64,000 nt of DNA from Hymenobacter sp. BT559 (GTDB lineage Bacteria; Bacteroidota; Bacteroidia; Cytophagales; Hymenobacteraceae). This document shows, piece after piece, positions 50,090 to 57,437 of the stretch. Location of the stretch: the NCBI RefSeq assembly GCF_016427535.1, contig NZ_JAELXV010000006.1, forward strand, positions 248,001 to 312,000, read 5' to 3'. A program made the translations under genes and the position numbers. The notes under the pieces were generated by a model. The model was given only the letters and a program-made list of their open reading frames with translations. It made no database searches and was not told the DNA's origin. How positions within the stretch are numbered: position 1 is the first letter of the stretch; the number at the start of each line of letters is the position of its first letter.

Positions 50090-50521
50090 TTACAGGCTAA
50101 ACTGCGAGCTGCTTGCCTGGGTCCGCAGCCAGGTACTGGCAGCTTCCATATCCGCAAACAGACTATACGTGATGGGCGCCGCCTGCAGCGAATGGCGGAG
50201 CGCCGCCGCCGTTAGGCGGGCAAACACGTTTTGGGCCTGCACCACCGCCACGCATAGCGGCTGGCTTAGGTGCCGCGCTTGCTCTTGCCAGTACCGAGCC
50301 ACAACCAGCTGCTGCTCGGTAGTCAGGGGCGTCAGTCGCCGCTGGTCTTCCAAAAGCCAGTGCCACTGGCGGCGCTGCAGCAAGTACCCCGTGTGCTGCA
50401 GCACCTCCAACAAGTCCTCCGCCATGTGCTTGCCCGTGTAGTAAGTGAGGTGAACGCAAGCAGCCCTATCAATGCTGACGCTGGCCACGCCATTTTCGAA
50501 GTATAGCGTCGAGGTGGACAT
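50090..50521 (-). CDS. small STAS-like protein (family copy 3)
   Basis: A 143-residue soluble protein from the ATG at 50521. It starts with STSTLYFENGVASVSIDRAA, has a strand-turn LTYYTGKHMAEDLLEVLQHT, the central WHWLLEDQRRLTPLTTEQQL (equivalent to the LSDNRQMTPYS region of copy 1), an aromatic helix with ARYWQEQA, a strand (CVAVVQAQNVFARL), and ends in FADMEAASTWLRTQ. This matches copies 1 and 4 most closely. No signal peptide. Function unknown; a STAS/SpoIIAA-type fold is inferred. Confidence 0.75.
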   Translation of the reverse strand: MSTSTLYFENGVASVSIDRAACVHLTYYTGKHMAEDLLEVLQHTGYLLQRRQWHWLLEDQRRLTPLTTEQQLVVARYWQEQARHLSQPLCVAVVQAQNVFARLTAAALRHSLQAAPITYSLFADMEAASTWLRTQASSSQFSL

Positions 50522-51092
50522 AAGCAATTATAAAAACTCGTAAGCAAGTGATTGGCAGCGCACAGTGCGCCGCATAGACACAGCACGAAATTGCTTCGAC
50601 ACCAGTAAGTAAAACCAGCGTACAAACACGCGATTGCTAGGGTACAATCACCGGAAAGCTCCGAAAAACCCCATCAGTAAAAATACTTACTTTTAGAAAG
50701 AATAGCCCTGTGCGCCTGCCCTACTGCCTAGCTTATCCCAGGCAGTGCAGCGCTGCTTTACCCGCCTGCTTACAAAGCCGCTTGCCTAACCCGCGGCTTT
50801 AGCTGCCGCGAGCTTGTGCCCTACATCGTAGTTTTATGGTGCATCGGCCAGCCCTAAGTGGCCTGCGCTGCGCCAATAGCAGGCAGGCCCTATCAGCTCA
50901 GGCACTCGGCTGGTGCCTAAGCTGATAGGGCCTAGCAAGTTATTTTGTTTTACTGCTATGGACTGGCGGCCAGTTGCTTGCTTTTACTTTCCTACATCAC
51001 CTCCAGCAGCTACTCCCCTGGCATCACTCCTGCTTTGTACGGGCAGGCTCCATATCTCTCCCCTAGAACGGTGATTAGCCTAGGTTGCAGCA
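50522..51092. other. gene-free spacer with one strong hairpin
   Basis: No gene is supported in these 571 bases. A 20-bp inverted repeat with one mismatch (50886-50905 with 50913-50932) is followed on the plus strand by a T-rich stretch. It lies about 160 bases downstream of the minus-strand gene at 51093 and may end that transcript or be an isolated repeat. Confidence 0.5.
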
Positions 51093-51569
51093 TTACGCTT
51101 TCTCAATATCCATCTGCTTGATTACGCCCTCTTCAATAGTATAGAGGTGCTTCACCAAACCATCAAACACCACGTGTCCCTGCAAGTCCTTGACCCGCTG
51201 CTGCACGGTAACTTCCAGTTGGCCGTTTTCGCGCCGGGCAAAGCCCGTTGGCTCTACGTGGGGGTCTAGTTCCTGCCACTGCCGCAGCCAGTAGTCGCGC
51301 ACCTGCTCGTGGCCCACGGCGTAGTCGCCTTCCCACGCGCGCGACCAGCGTACCTGCGGGTCAAACACCGCCAGAATAGTGGGAATATCGCGCGCATTGA
51401 AGGCGGCGTATATTTTTCGAATCAGGTCTTGCTGCTGTTCCGTCTCCCCTAGCTGCCGCTGCTCCTGCCAGATTACTTCGGGGTTAAATAAGCCAGTCAA
51501 GCCAGCTAGGTCTTCTAGAAGGTGGGCGTCCGGCTTTTCAGCGTTTGGGGGCAGTGGGGGTGTTTGCAT
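51093..51569 (-). CDS. NTF2/SnoaL-like small protein
   Basis: A 158-residue protein from the ATG at 51569. After a polar N-terminal stretch of about 50 residues comes a typical SnoaL/NTF2-like cone fold: QDLIRKIYAAFNARDIPTILAVFDPQVRW, GHEQVRDYWLRQW and the C-terminal strands LEVTVQQRVKDLQGHVV and LVKHLYTIEEGVIKQMDI. Family members range from isomerases to ligand-binding proteins; no catalytic pattern can be assigned here. It precedes the gene for a small secreted protein on the opposite side of a short spacer in the accessory region. Confidence 0.82.
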   Translation of the reverse strand: MQTPPLPPNAEKPDAHLLEDLAGLTGLFNPEVIWQEQRQLGETEQQQDLIRKIYAAFNARDIPTILAVFDPQVRWSRAWEGDYAVGHEQVRDYWLRQWQELDPHVEPTGFARRENGQLEVTVQQRVKDLQGHVVFDGLVKHLYTIEEGVIKQMDIEKA

Positions 51570-51616
51570 GCTTTCGATTACGCGAAACACCGCGCTTTTG
51601 ATGTCTTGGCACCCAG

Positions 51617-51961
51617 CTACTTGCTAGCCGCCCGTGTAAATATCAGCGTTGTATACACCGTGCCGCCCCCAGTGTATGCTGCTCCCGGTATGGTAGCCTG
51701 CACCTGATACCCCTGCTGATAAAGCTTGCTTAGCGCGTCGAGATACCCTTTGGAGGCGCGACTCCACTTCTTGCCGATGCGGCTATCCCAGTCAAACTCT
51801 ATTTCCTCAGGCTCTTGCGCTGGCCGCTCTATCGTCAAGTGCGTGCGGCCGCTGTACTCGGCCACGCGCACCACTACCACAGCTGGCTCACCTGCCTGCG
51901 CCAGCACCGGCCGGGCAGCCAGGGTCCCCAAACACACCCCCAAGACTATACTTTTTTTCAT
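51617..51961 (-). CDS. small secreted protein (paralogue pair A)
   Basis: A 114-residue exported protein with a signal peptide (MKKSIVLGVCLGTLAARPVLAQ). The mature part has VVVVRVAEYSGRTHLTIERP, EEIEFDW, a helix with SKGYLDALSKLYQQGYQVQA and a strand VYTTLIFTRA. It is clearly related to the protein at 60947-61276, which has the same signal peptide style, VAVVRITEG, GYQKLFAKLYQQGYRLQS and RTTLVFVKG. Both look like a small periplasmic beta-alpha-beta domain; function unknown. Confidence 0.78.
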   Translation of the reverse strand: MKKSIVLGVCLGTLAARPVLAQAGEPAVVVVRVAEYSGRTHLTIERPAQEPEEIEFDWDSRIGKKWSRASKGYLDALSKLYQQGYQVQATIPGAAYTGGGTVYTTLIFTRAASK

Positions 51962-51992
51962 GGCCGCGAAGATAGAGTTAGCTCCATACCCC

Positions 51993-52190
51993 CTACGCAG
52001 CCGAGGGCGCGGGCACTGCTACACCTTGCGCGGTCTGCTCTAGCCCTAGGGCCTGATGCAATGCCTGTTGCTCTGCCCGCTCGCGCAAGGCCTGCAAGAC
52101 CGTTAAGGCCTCAATGGGCTTTTGGCAAAGCGAATAAGGTATTGGCTGCTTGCTAAGCTGTAGACGCAGCCACTCTTTGAGTCTTTTCAT
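51993..52190 (-). CDS. possible small helical protein
   Basis: A 65-codon frame with an ATG start at 52190, located 31 bases upstream of the small secreted protein gene and on the same strand. The product begins MKRLKEWLRLQLSKQP and is mainly amphipathic helix (ALTVLQALRERAEQQALHQAL) with an Ala/Pro tail. No family is recognised. The placement and Leu/Gln-rich helix support a real gene, but it could be a chance frame. Confidence 0.4.
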   Translation of the reverse strand: MKRLKEWLRLQLSKQPIPYSLCQKPIEALTVLQALRERAEQQALHQALGLEQTAQGVAVPAPSAA

Positions 52191-52630
52191 GCTTGCTTAC
52201 GCTACCTAGGCCGTTTAGCTGCCAGCACGGTGTCGGGCGGGCTCGTGCGAGCTAACCCACCTGGATATAGCTACGCTGCGCCCACAATAATAAAATATTT
52301 TTATCAGATTGTACTCATCTTAGAAAAAATTTACTTAATAAGCTAGCTCCTAGCGTGGTTCCAAGTAGGTAGTTTGGTATCGGGCGGCTACTTCAATTGG
52401 CTCATGCGTGGCTTAGTGTTGCAGCTGTTTTGCGCTGCCTCTTTGAGCGGTTGAGCGCGCGAGCCTATCAGCTCAGAACATTCTTATCATGTCGCATTTA
52501 AGCAGCTTTTTGCAGCTAGCTCCCTGCATCGCCAATTAGTTAGCAGGGCAACTACTAGCAAGCAACAAGCCCCGCCGAACTATCGGCGGGGCTTGTTGCT
52601 TGATGCTGCAGCCATAGACAAAAAGAGTAC
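52191..52630. other. gene-free spacer, partly AT-rich
   Basis: No gene is supported. The AT-rich part at 52280-52350 may carry promoters. A frame at 52489 that reads MSHLSSFLQLAP before a stop resembles another short frame at 53961 (SHFNGFLKRS), perhaps remnants of a duplicated sequence. The spacer ends with the hairpin at 52561-52600. Confidence 0.45.
52561..52600 (-). terminator. 18-bp perfect hairpin after STAS-like copy 4
   Basis: Arms 52561-52578 and 52583-52600 are perfect complements with a 4-base loop. On the minus strand it lies 31 bases after the stop codon of the gene at 52631. No long T run follows, so the stop may rely on the strong stem. Confidence 0.65.
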
Positions 52631-53023
52631 CTATCCTAGGATGGACGTTTTAGCGGCAGCGACGCTCCCAATCCAAGATAGCTGAGCAAATACCTTGTGG
52701 GGTAGCAGCAGCGCTCCGTACAGAAGGCTAGGAGACTGAGATACGTTAGTGCGCCAATAGGCTTTAATATTTTCTATTTCCTCGCCGCTAAAATCGGGCA
52801 TGGGCAGGTGCGCAGTCAGAAGCTTGTCCCAGCCCCAGCGCGACAGCATATAGCCAGCCTGCTGCAGAAAGTCTCGTATCTCCATAGGCTTGCGAGGACC
52901 TGTGAAATACTCAATAGCCAAGTAAAGGCCTGATGGGTGCACAAAGACCCGCCCAACCGTATTCTCAAAATGAAGATGTGACCCTGAAGCGTAAGTATAA
53001 TTATTCACAGAGGCAATTAACAT
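52631..53023 (-). CDS. small STAS-like protein (family copy 4)
   Basis: A 130-residue protein from the ATG at 53023; a TTG at 53044 would add seven residues. The pattern follows the family: HLHFENTVGRVFVHPSGLYL, LAIEYFTGPRKPMEIRDFLQ, the WDKLLTAHLPMPDFSGEEI segment (matches LSDNRQMTPYS in copy 1), helix AYWRTN, and the strand LYGALLLPHKVFAQLSWIG. Compared with copies 1 and 3 it ends about 20 residues early, without the final ...WLR helix, so the C-terminus is shortened. Function unknown. Confidence 0.72.
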   Translation of the reverse strand: MLIASVNNYTYASGSHLHFENTVGRVFVHPSGLYLAIEYFTGPRKPMEIRDFLQQAGYMLSRWGWDKLLTAHLPMPDFSGEEIENIKAYWRTNVSQSPSLLYGALLLPHKVFAQLSWIGSVAAAKTSILG

Positions 53024-53231
53024 TAAATAATTAGGTAAAGACAAGACAACAAATATATTTATCTTCTGACTATTGTCGTGCTAAAGACCTAATGAATAAT
53101 ACCTATTATTGCATAATTTCTATTTTATATCTTGAACATACAAGTCCTAAAAAGTCTGCACTAAGCGGGCTTTTTTGCAAGCCGCTAGTAGGCTCAAGGT
53201 ATGTTTGGCTTTTGTAGAGATAATGTCTACA

Positions 53232-53304
53232 ATGCTGCGCCCCGCGAAGCAGTTCTACCACTTCCTCCAAGGAGGCGGCAGAACTGCTTCGCGGGGCGCA
53301 GCAT
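53232..53304. repeat. 25-bp perfect palindrome (GAAGC/GCATGAC variant)
   Basis: Arms 53232-53256 and 53280-53304 are exact complements around a 23-base spacer (ATGCTGCGCCCCGCGAAGCA). It ends in GCATGAC and has GCGAAGC inside, so it is a variant of the palindromes at 3529 and 33571. Confidence 0.8.
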
Positions 53305-53333
53305 GACTAGCATTAAAAAATACAGACGCGCGC

Positions 53334-53474
53334 TTAGCTGGGTATGTATCGAATGGACAAGCCTACTAGGGCAGTAACCACAAAAAGCATTAAGGCAACA
53401 TAATTGGTCTGCCTGCGGCAGCAGGACGATTGCTGACAGCTATCGCTGAAAATGGGGAAAGCAAGTGGTATCAT
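53334..53474 (-). CDS. possible 46-residue membrane peptide
   Basis: A short frame with ATG at 53474 and TAA at 53334. The product has a Cys-rich polar N-terminal half (DSCQQSSCCRRQTN) and one hydrophobic helix (YVALMLFVVTALVGLSI) near the C-terminus. No family is recognised. A single clean transmembrane helix in so short a frame is suggestive but not proof of coding. Confidence 0.3.
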   Translation of the reverse strand: MIPLAFPIFSDSCQQSSCCRRQTNYVALMLFVVTALVGLSIRYIPS

Positions 53475-54222
53475 AGCGACTAAAGGTGAAATACAGCACT
53501 TTCATCGCTGGATTTACTGCCTCATTACACAGCGGCTCTCTATTTAGTCACTCATACAGAAGGCAGTGCCAAGGCTGAGGAGAATAGCCTAGTGGGCAGT
53601 AGGCGAGCACAGGAGAAGCCCCCCTCCCATAGTTTATGTACGACGGGCGCTACCAATGCAATGGCGTTGAAATACCCCAGCCGGGTGCGGTAGCCACTGT
53701 ACCCAGCAGCCTAACGCAAAACTGGTCGGGCTACTACCCCGACCAGTTCCATAACTCAACAGGACACATGAGAAAACGCCTGTGGGGCAAAGCTACATTG
53801 CGCTTGGCAATTAATTCATCTAATCTTCATTTTTAGACAAACTGCGCGTTTCCAGGCGTAGCCGTAACGAGCGGGGCTGGCCTAACAAGCTAGTACTATT
53901 TGCTACCAGTGTCAGCACTGGCTATGCCTTAGGTAGGCTAACGGCTTCCAAGGTATTGCCGTGTCGCATTTCAACGGCTTTTTAAAGCGCAGCGCTGCCC
54001 TTTCCAGCGCGGGCAAGCAGTTGGGCAGCACTTAAAAAAGAGTAAACAGGACGTATTCTATAGAATTTACACAAACGTAATGTACTAAAAAATAGCACAT
54101 TGTCCTTTACACAACCTCTACTACGTGCCGACTTTTGTATCATCCAATTACAGTCCTATTATTCTAGTCCGCGTATTCGAGGTCCCTTTATTCACTTCCA
54201 GGAAGGCAGCCACCAAACAAGT
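53475..54222. other. gene-free stretch, about 750 bases
   Basis: I see no credible gene. There is an 11-bp perfect hairpin (AACTGGTCGGG at 53720-53730 with 53738-53748), and an AT-rich section from 54030 to 54110. A 66-codon frame at 53636 lacks coding character. CCTAGG is absent from the whole stretch. Confidence 0.5.
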
Positions 54223-54255
54223 AAAAGCCCCGTCGATAGCTCGGCGGGGCTTTTT
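54223..54255. terminator. bidirectional intrinsic terminator
   Basis: AAAAGCCCCG (54223-54232) pairs with CGGGGCTTTT (54245-54254) and is followed by further T on the plus strand, and by T4 on the minus strand. On the minus strand it lies 15 bases after the end of the decayed STAS-like gene, so it was probably that gene's terminator. Confidence 0.75.
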
Positions 54256-54269
54256 AGTTGATAATAGCT

Positions 54270-54640
54270 TTAAGCCAACTGCTGGCGGCGCTGGTGCAGC
54301 CAGTGCTTAGCTTCTTCTACCTCGCGAACTATTTGTAACTCAAAGGGCAGGTAACGCGGGGGCAGGGTACTAATGGTATCGTCATGGCGGTCGTCTTGGA
54401 TGACGTGAGCCAGTCGAGGCTATCAAATCAAGGCCTACGCAGGCCAGAGTTGTCGTTGAGCAGTAGAGGGCTGGGCTTTTGCACGGCATGGCGCAAATAA
54501 GCCTTGGCCCCCTCTCGGGCTTCGAGAGCATCTACATAGCCTTTCCAGGTGGTGGAGAGCCACTGCTCCGTTTCATCATAGACTAGCGTGCAAGTACTGT
54601 TATCCTTAGGGTCAACATTGACGTTGAGCAGTATGCAAGC
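54270..54640 (-). pseudogene. decayed STAS-like gene (family copy 5)
   Basis: Read on the minus strand, the upstream part encodes TCTLVYDETEQWLSTTWKGY, then EGAKAYLRHAVQ and LLLNDNSGLRR before a TGA at 54428-54430. After a frame change the downstream part encodes LAHVIQDDRHDDTISTLPPR, then FELQIVREVEEAKHWLHQRR and a TAA at 54270. The two parts match the start and end of the other STAS-like proteins (WLYTRWLGR and LSDHSGF; FDEVAGAYDWLRHC). The middle aromatic-helix segment, about 20 residues, is missing, and no start codon precedes the first part. It is thus a frameshifted and internally deleted copy, lying just downstream of the BLUF gene. Confidence 0.7.
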
Positions 54641-54646
54641 GGAAGA

Positions 54647-55231
54647 CTATATAAATGGGAGAAGCCCGGCATAGGAGGGCTCCGGCGGACTAGGACGCGG
54701 AAGAATATCGGCGCAGGCACGACTGAAGATATGTAATAAAGGTAGTAAGCCGATTTCAGGCACCGGTATTTGGGGAAGCAATAGTTGATAATGGCGCGCC
54801 TCCAGATAACTGATGAGCCAGTAAAATTCCTGGCTGCGAGACTTGGTGAAGATCATGCGCCAATCTTTAAACTCGCGGCGGGCGCTGGTACCACGGCACA
54901 GTAGCTGCACATGATGGTGGCGTGGGTCACACTCGATGCGGGCGAAGAGGCGGTCAACTTCGGCGGGGCTGCCTTCTATTACCTGTACGAAGTGGCCTTC
55001 ATCGTAGCACAGCAGACCGGTGATATTGTGGCGCTTATTATAGGCGCGAGACTCCTCTAGCAGGTCGGCCAGTTGTTCGTCATAGAGGGGCCGAATTGCG
55101 GCGCTACAGTAAAGTAGATAATCTATTGCTTGGCCGGAGAGTGGAACTTGCTCTAAGGAAAGAGGTAGTCGTACCAGAGCGACAGCCCATTCCAGCGCCC
55201 GCTGTGATAAGGAGAAAGAAAAGGGCATCAT
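54647..55231 (-). CDS. BLUF blue-light photoreceptor, single domain
   Basis: A 194-residue protein (ATG at 55231, a second ATG at 55228). After an N-terminal extension of about 35 residues it has a complete BLUF flavin domain: the photoactive Tyr in YLLYCSAA (Y41), the Asn in SRAYNKRHNITGLLCY (N65), the Gln in FVQVIEG (Q83) and the Trp/Met pair in DWRM (W124, M126), with CDPRHHHVQLL between. It should bind FAD and respond to blue light. No output domain is attached; a C-terminal helical tail of about 65 residues (FYWLISYLEARHYQLLL) could dock a partner. STAS-like genes flank it on both sides in the same direction. Confidence 0.9.
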   Translation of the reverse strand: MMPFSFSLSQRALEWAVALVRLPLSLEQVPLSGQAIDYLLYCSAAIRPLYDEQLADLLEESRAYNKRHNITGLLCYDEGHFVQVIEGSPAEVDRLFARIECDPRHHHVQLLCRGTSARREFKDWRMIFTKSRSQEFYWLISYLEARHYQLLLPQIPVPEIGLLPLLHIFSRACADILPRPSPPEPSYAGLLPFI

Positions 55232-55375
55232 AGCGGCAGTACGGCGCGCAACGGGAGAGGTTAACGATGTTTTAACACGAGAACTCCACCTATAACAAGA
55301 TGATGGTTAAATGAATATCTAATAAATATTCTGTAAGAGCAGCTTATTTTCTTCAATGATACTGCCTACCTATTC

Positions 55376-55801
55376 CTAACCAGGATTTACTACCAAAATA
55401 GTAGGACAGCGACGTAGCCACTCGTAAGCGGAAGCTACATCTTGAAAGATGGCCACTGCGGGGCAGGTTACCCGGGAAAGCATTCGCTGCATGGTCGAGA
55501 GGTTATGGCGGCTCTCGTTGTACACCCAGGCAAAATGGGCAACGCCCTGCGCCGCTAGGTAATTAAAGTAGCCCTCCATCGCCCACGGTGCATCGGCTGG
55601 CCACTCCCCCACAAAGCCACTATGGTCGCTCAAGACCTTGGTGTAGGGGCGCCCGCGCATGCAAATACAGATGGACTCGATGGCCTGTTGCATAGAGGAC
55701 TCATTGTACCGACCTAGCCACCGAGTATAGAGCCATTTGCGGACGGCATCGTGGTACACCTCTAGGTTGGGGGTAGTTAGCAGGCAACACAAATCTTCCA
55801 T
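55376..55801 (-). CDS. small STAS-like protein (family copy 6)
   Basis: A 141-residue soluble protein. The start MEDLCCLLTTPNLEVYHDAV is nearly the same as that of copy 7. Then come KWLYTRWLGRYNESSMQQAI, the central strand VLSDHSGFVGEWPADAPW, helix EGYFNYLAAQGVAHFAWVYN, and the end AVAIFQDVASAYEWLRRC. The LSDHSGF motif occupies the place of the STAS DSSG loop but shares only the acidic residue and Ser. It is 127 bases from copy 7, and 145 bases upstream of the BLUF gene on the same strand. Function unknown. Confidence 0.78.
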   Translation of the reverse strand: MEDLCCLLTTPNLEVYHDAVRKWLYTRWLGRYNESSMQQAIESICICMRGRPYTKVLSDHSGFVGEWPADAPWAMEGYFNYLAAQGVAHFAWVYNESRHNLSTMQRMLSRVTCPAVAIFQDVASAYEWLRRCPTILVVNPG

Positions 55802-55927
55802 ACCCCCTATACCTACTAGCGGATAATAGGTTATTCTTCAGTTTATTACCAATCACCTAAGCATAAGGCATAAAAGGAAATCCCTGTAATGAGTGGGGCT
55901 TTTGCTACTAGCTTGAGGCAGGTGGCC

Positions 55928-56353
55928 TTACCGCAGGCGGCGAGGCAAATCGACGGGGCAGTGCCGTAGCCAGTCGTAGGCCCCTGCTACCTCGTCGAAG
56001 AGGCCGACTAGTGGCTGGGGCATGTCGCGTACCACTCTCTCCATGGCCATAACGTCGTCATACTCGAAGGAGTGAACCCAGGCAACGTACTTCACCCCGT
56101 GCGTAGCCAGGCGCTCGAAGTTGTGCTGCACGACGGAGGGAATAGCCGCTTGCCAGTTCCCGAGCAACATGCTGTGGTCGCTGAGCAGTTTTAGGCAGGG
56201 ATGCGTAGTTAGGCTGGTGAAGATATGCTCGGCCGCAACGCGCACAGTCTCCTTATCATGCAGGCCCATCCACTGCACGTAAAGCCACTGATTGGTCATA
56301 TCATAAGATACTGTCAGGCTGGGGGTAGCCAGTAAGCAGCAGAGATTTTCCAT
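55928..56353 (-). CDS. small STAS-like protein (family copy 7)
   Basis: A 141-residue soluble protein and the closest paralogue of copy 6. MENLCCLLATPSLTVSYDMT, QWLYVQWMGLHDKETVRVAA, the LLSDHSMLLGNWQAAIPSVV segment, THGVKYVAWVHSFEYDD and the end VGLFDEVAGAYDWLRHCP follow the same order at the same spacing. The pair looks like a tandem duplication. No signal peptide, membrane helix or catalytic motif. It is the first of three minus-strand genes ending with the BLUF photoreceptor. Confidence 0.78.
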   Translation of the reverse strand: MENLCCLLATPSLTVSYDMTNQWLYVQWMGLHDKETVRVAAEHIFTSLTTHPCLKLLSDHSMLLGNWQAAIPSVVQHNFERLATHGVKYVAWVHSFEYDDVMAMERVVRDMPQPLVGLFDEVAGAYDWLRHCPVDLPRRLR

Positions 56354-56456
56354 TATAAATGTGTTTATCGACTAGCAAGCTAAACACTAATAAGACAATT
56401 GGGAGCCCATGCTATATAGTATAGGGATGAGGTAACTTAATAGGCTGTATCCAGCA

Positions 56457-56483
56457 AAAAGCCCCGTGGTGAGCGGGGCTTTT
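56457..56483 (-). terminator. intrinsic terminator
   Basis: AAAAGCCCCG (56457-56466) pairs with CGGGGCTTTT (56474-56483) with a 7-base loop. On the minus strand the stem is followed by additional T. It lies about 55 bases after the stop codon of the gene at 56537-56878. Confidence 0.75.
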
Positions 56484-56536
56484 CTTCAAATTTATAGACT
56501 TGTGCACAGCAATGTAGCCGCTGCAGAGCAGCCTTA

Positions 56537-56878
56537 CTAGACCTGATAGCGGTGAGGGTGCAACGTACTAGTGGGGACGGAGGGTAACGGGGCACCCATG
56601 CCTCCATGCGCTGTGTAAAAGGAACCCATTGCTTGTTGTAGGGCGATCCGGTCGTGCAAACCCACCGTAGCAAAGACATCTTCGCTGGTCAGGGGGGCTT
56701 CCGATGCGCTCAGCCAGCAGGCCTCAATACCGAGGGGATGCTCGATAAAGAGGGGGGTGCCATCCATAGCCAAATGGTCATACTGGTAACGCCATGCCTG
56801 GTCGAAGCGCATGTGCTGGCCCCGGGGGGTACGAGTGGTGGGGGCAAAGCCAAGGCTTCGCAGGTAGGTATCGGTCAT
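56537..56878 (-). CDS. small soluble protein of unknown function
   Basis: A 113-residue protein that I do not recognise. It begins MTDTYLRSLGFAPTTRTPRG, has AWRYQYDHLAMDGTPLFIEHPLGI in the middle and a C-terminal helix-rich part (LHDRIALQQAMGSFYTA) ending in a Pro/Ser/Thr tail. The size and composition suggest a single alpha/beta domain without export. A matching terminator lies downstream. Confidence 0.65.
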   Translation of the reverse strand: MTDTYLRSLGFAPTTRTPRGQHMRFDQAWRYQYDHLAMDGTPLFIEHPLGIEACWLSASEAPLTSEDVFATVGLHDRIALQQAMGSFYTAHGGMGAPLPSVPTSTLHPHRYQV

Positions 56879-56965
56879 GGCTGTAGAGTAAGATATAATT
56901 TATTTACTCCCAGCCACTTACCCACGTTATAATGCTACCCTTGTTCGCAGCATAGTCCTATTGCT

Positions 56966-57359
56966 TTAGCTGATGGCTAAGATAGCCTCTTTGGTGAGGA
57001 TGCGCGCCGGTGTCTGTTCGATGAAAGTGATGATGCGGGCGGTATGCGCGAGTTTGGTGCGGGTTACATTCATGATGCCTTGCAATAGTTCGGGAATTGC
57101 CAGCAAGCGCGTTTTCAGACCGCTGGCAGGTTCCTGCGACAAGTCGTGTAGTAGTTTCATGCATCTCCTGAAAGCGTTGCAGTTCCGCTTCTGATTCGCC
57201 GTGCCGCAGTAGGCACAGCACTGAGGCAATCCAATGCAGCCAGCGCAACGCCGGCAACGCCTCTTCGGGCAGCACGCGGGGCTGCCCCCAGATGAAGGCG
57301 ATGTAAGCAGCACAGAGCAGCAGCCAGTGGAGATAGTCCATTAGCGGTGATAAAGCCAT
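56966..57359 (-). pseudogene. frameshifted small membrane protein gene
   Basis: Two overlapping minus-strand frames look like halves of one protein. The first frame from the ATG at 57359 gives MALSPLMDYLHWLLLCAAYI, a helix, LPEEALPALRWLHWIASVLC and then ELQRFQEM. Coding character then moves to a second frame that continues KLLHDLSQEPASGLKTRLLA, GIMNVTRTKLAHTARIITFI and ends at 56966. The switch lies at about 57140-57170 and needs a single-base change. It is a pseudogene or a sequencing error. No function is assigned. Confidence 0.5.
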
Positions 57360-57437
57360 TGCGCCCTCCGTAAAATCTTTGCCAACCGCTGTGTTTAGTA
57401 GCTCATGGTTTCTTCACTGGCGGGATATTCGTGAAAC

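Noticed and set aside
53636..53836. 66-codon open frame on the plus strand
   Set aside because: It crosses an 11-bp hairpin and shows no domain, signal peptide or sensible codon pattern.
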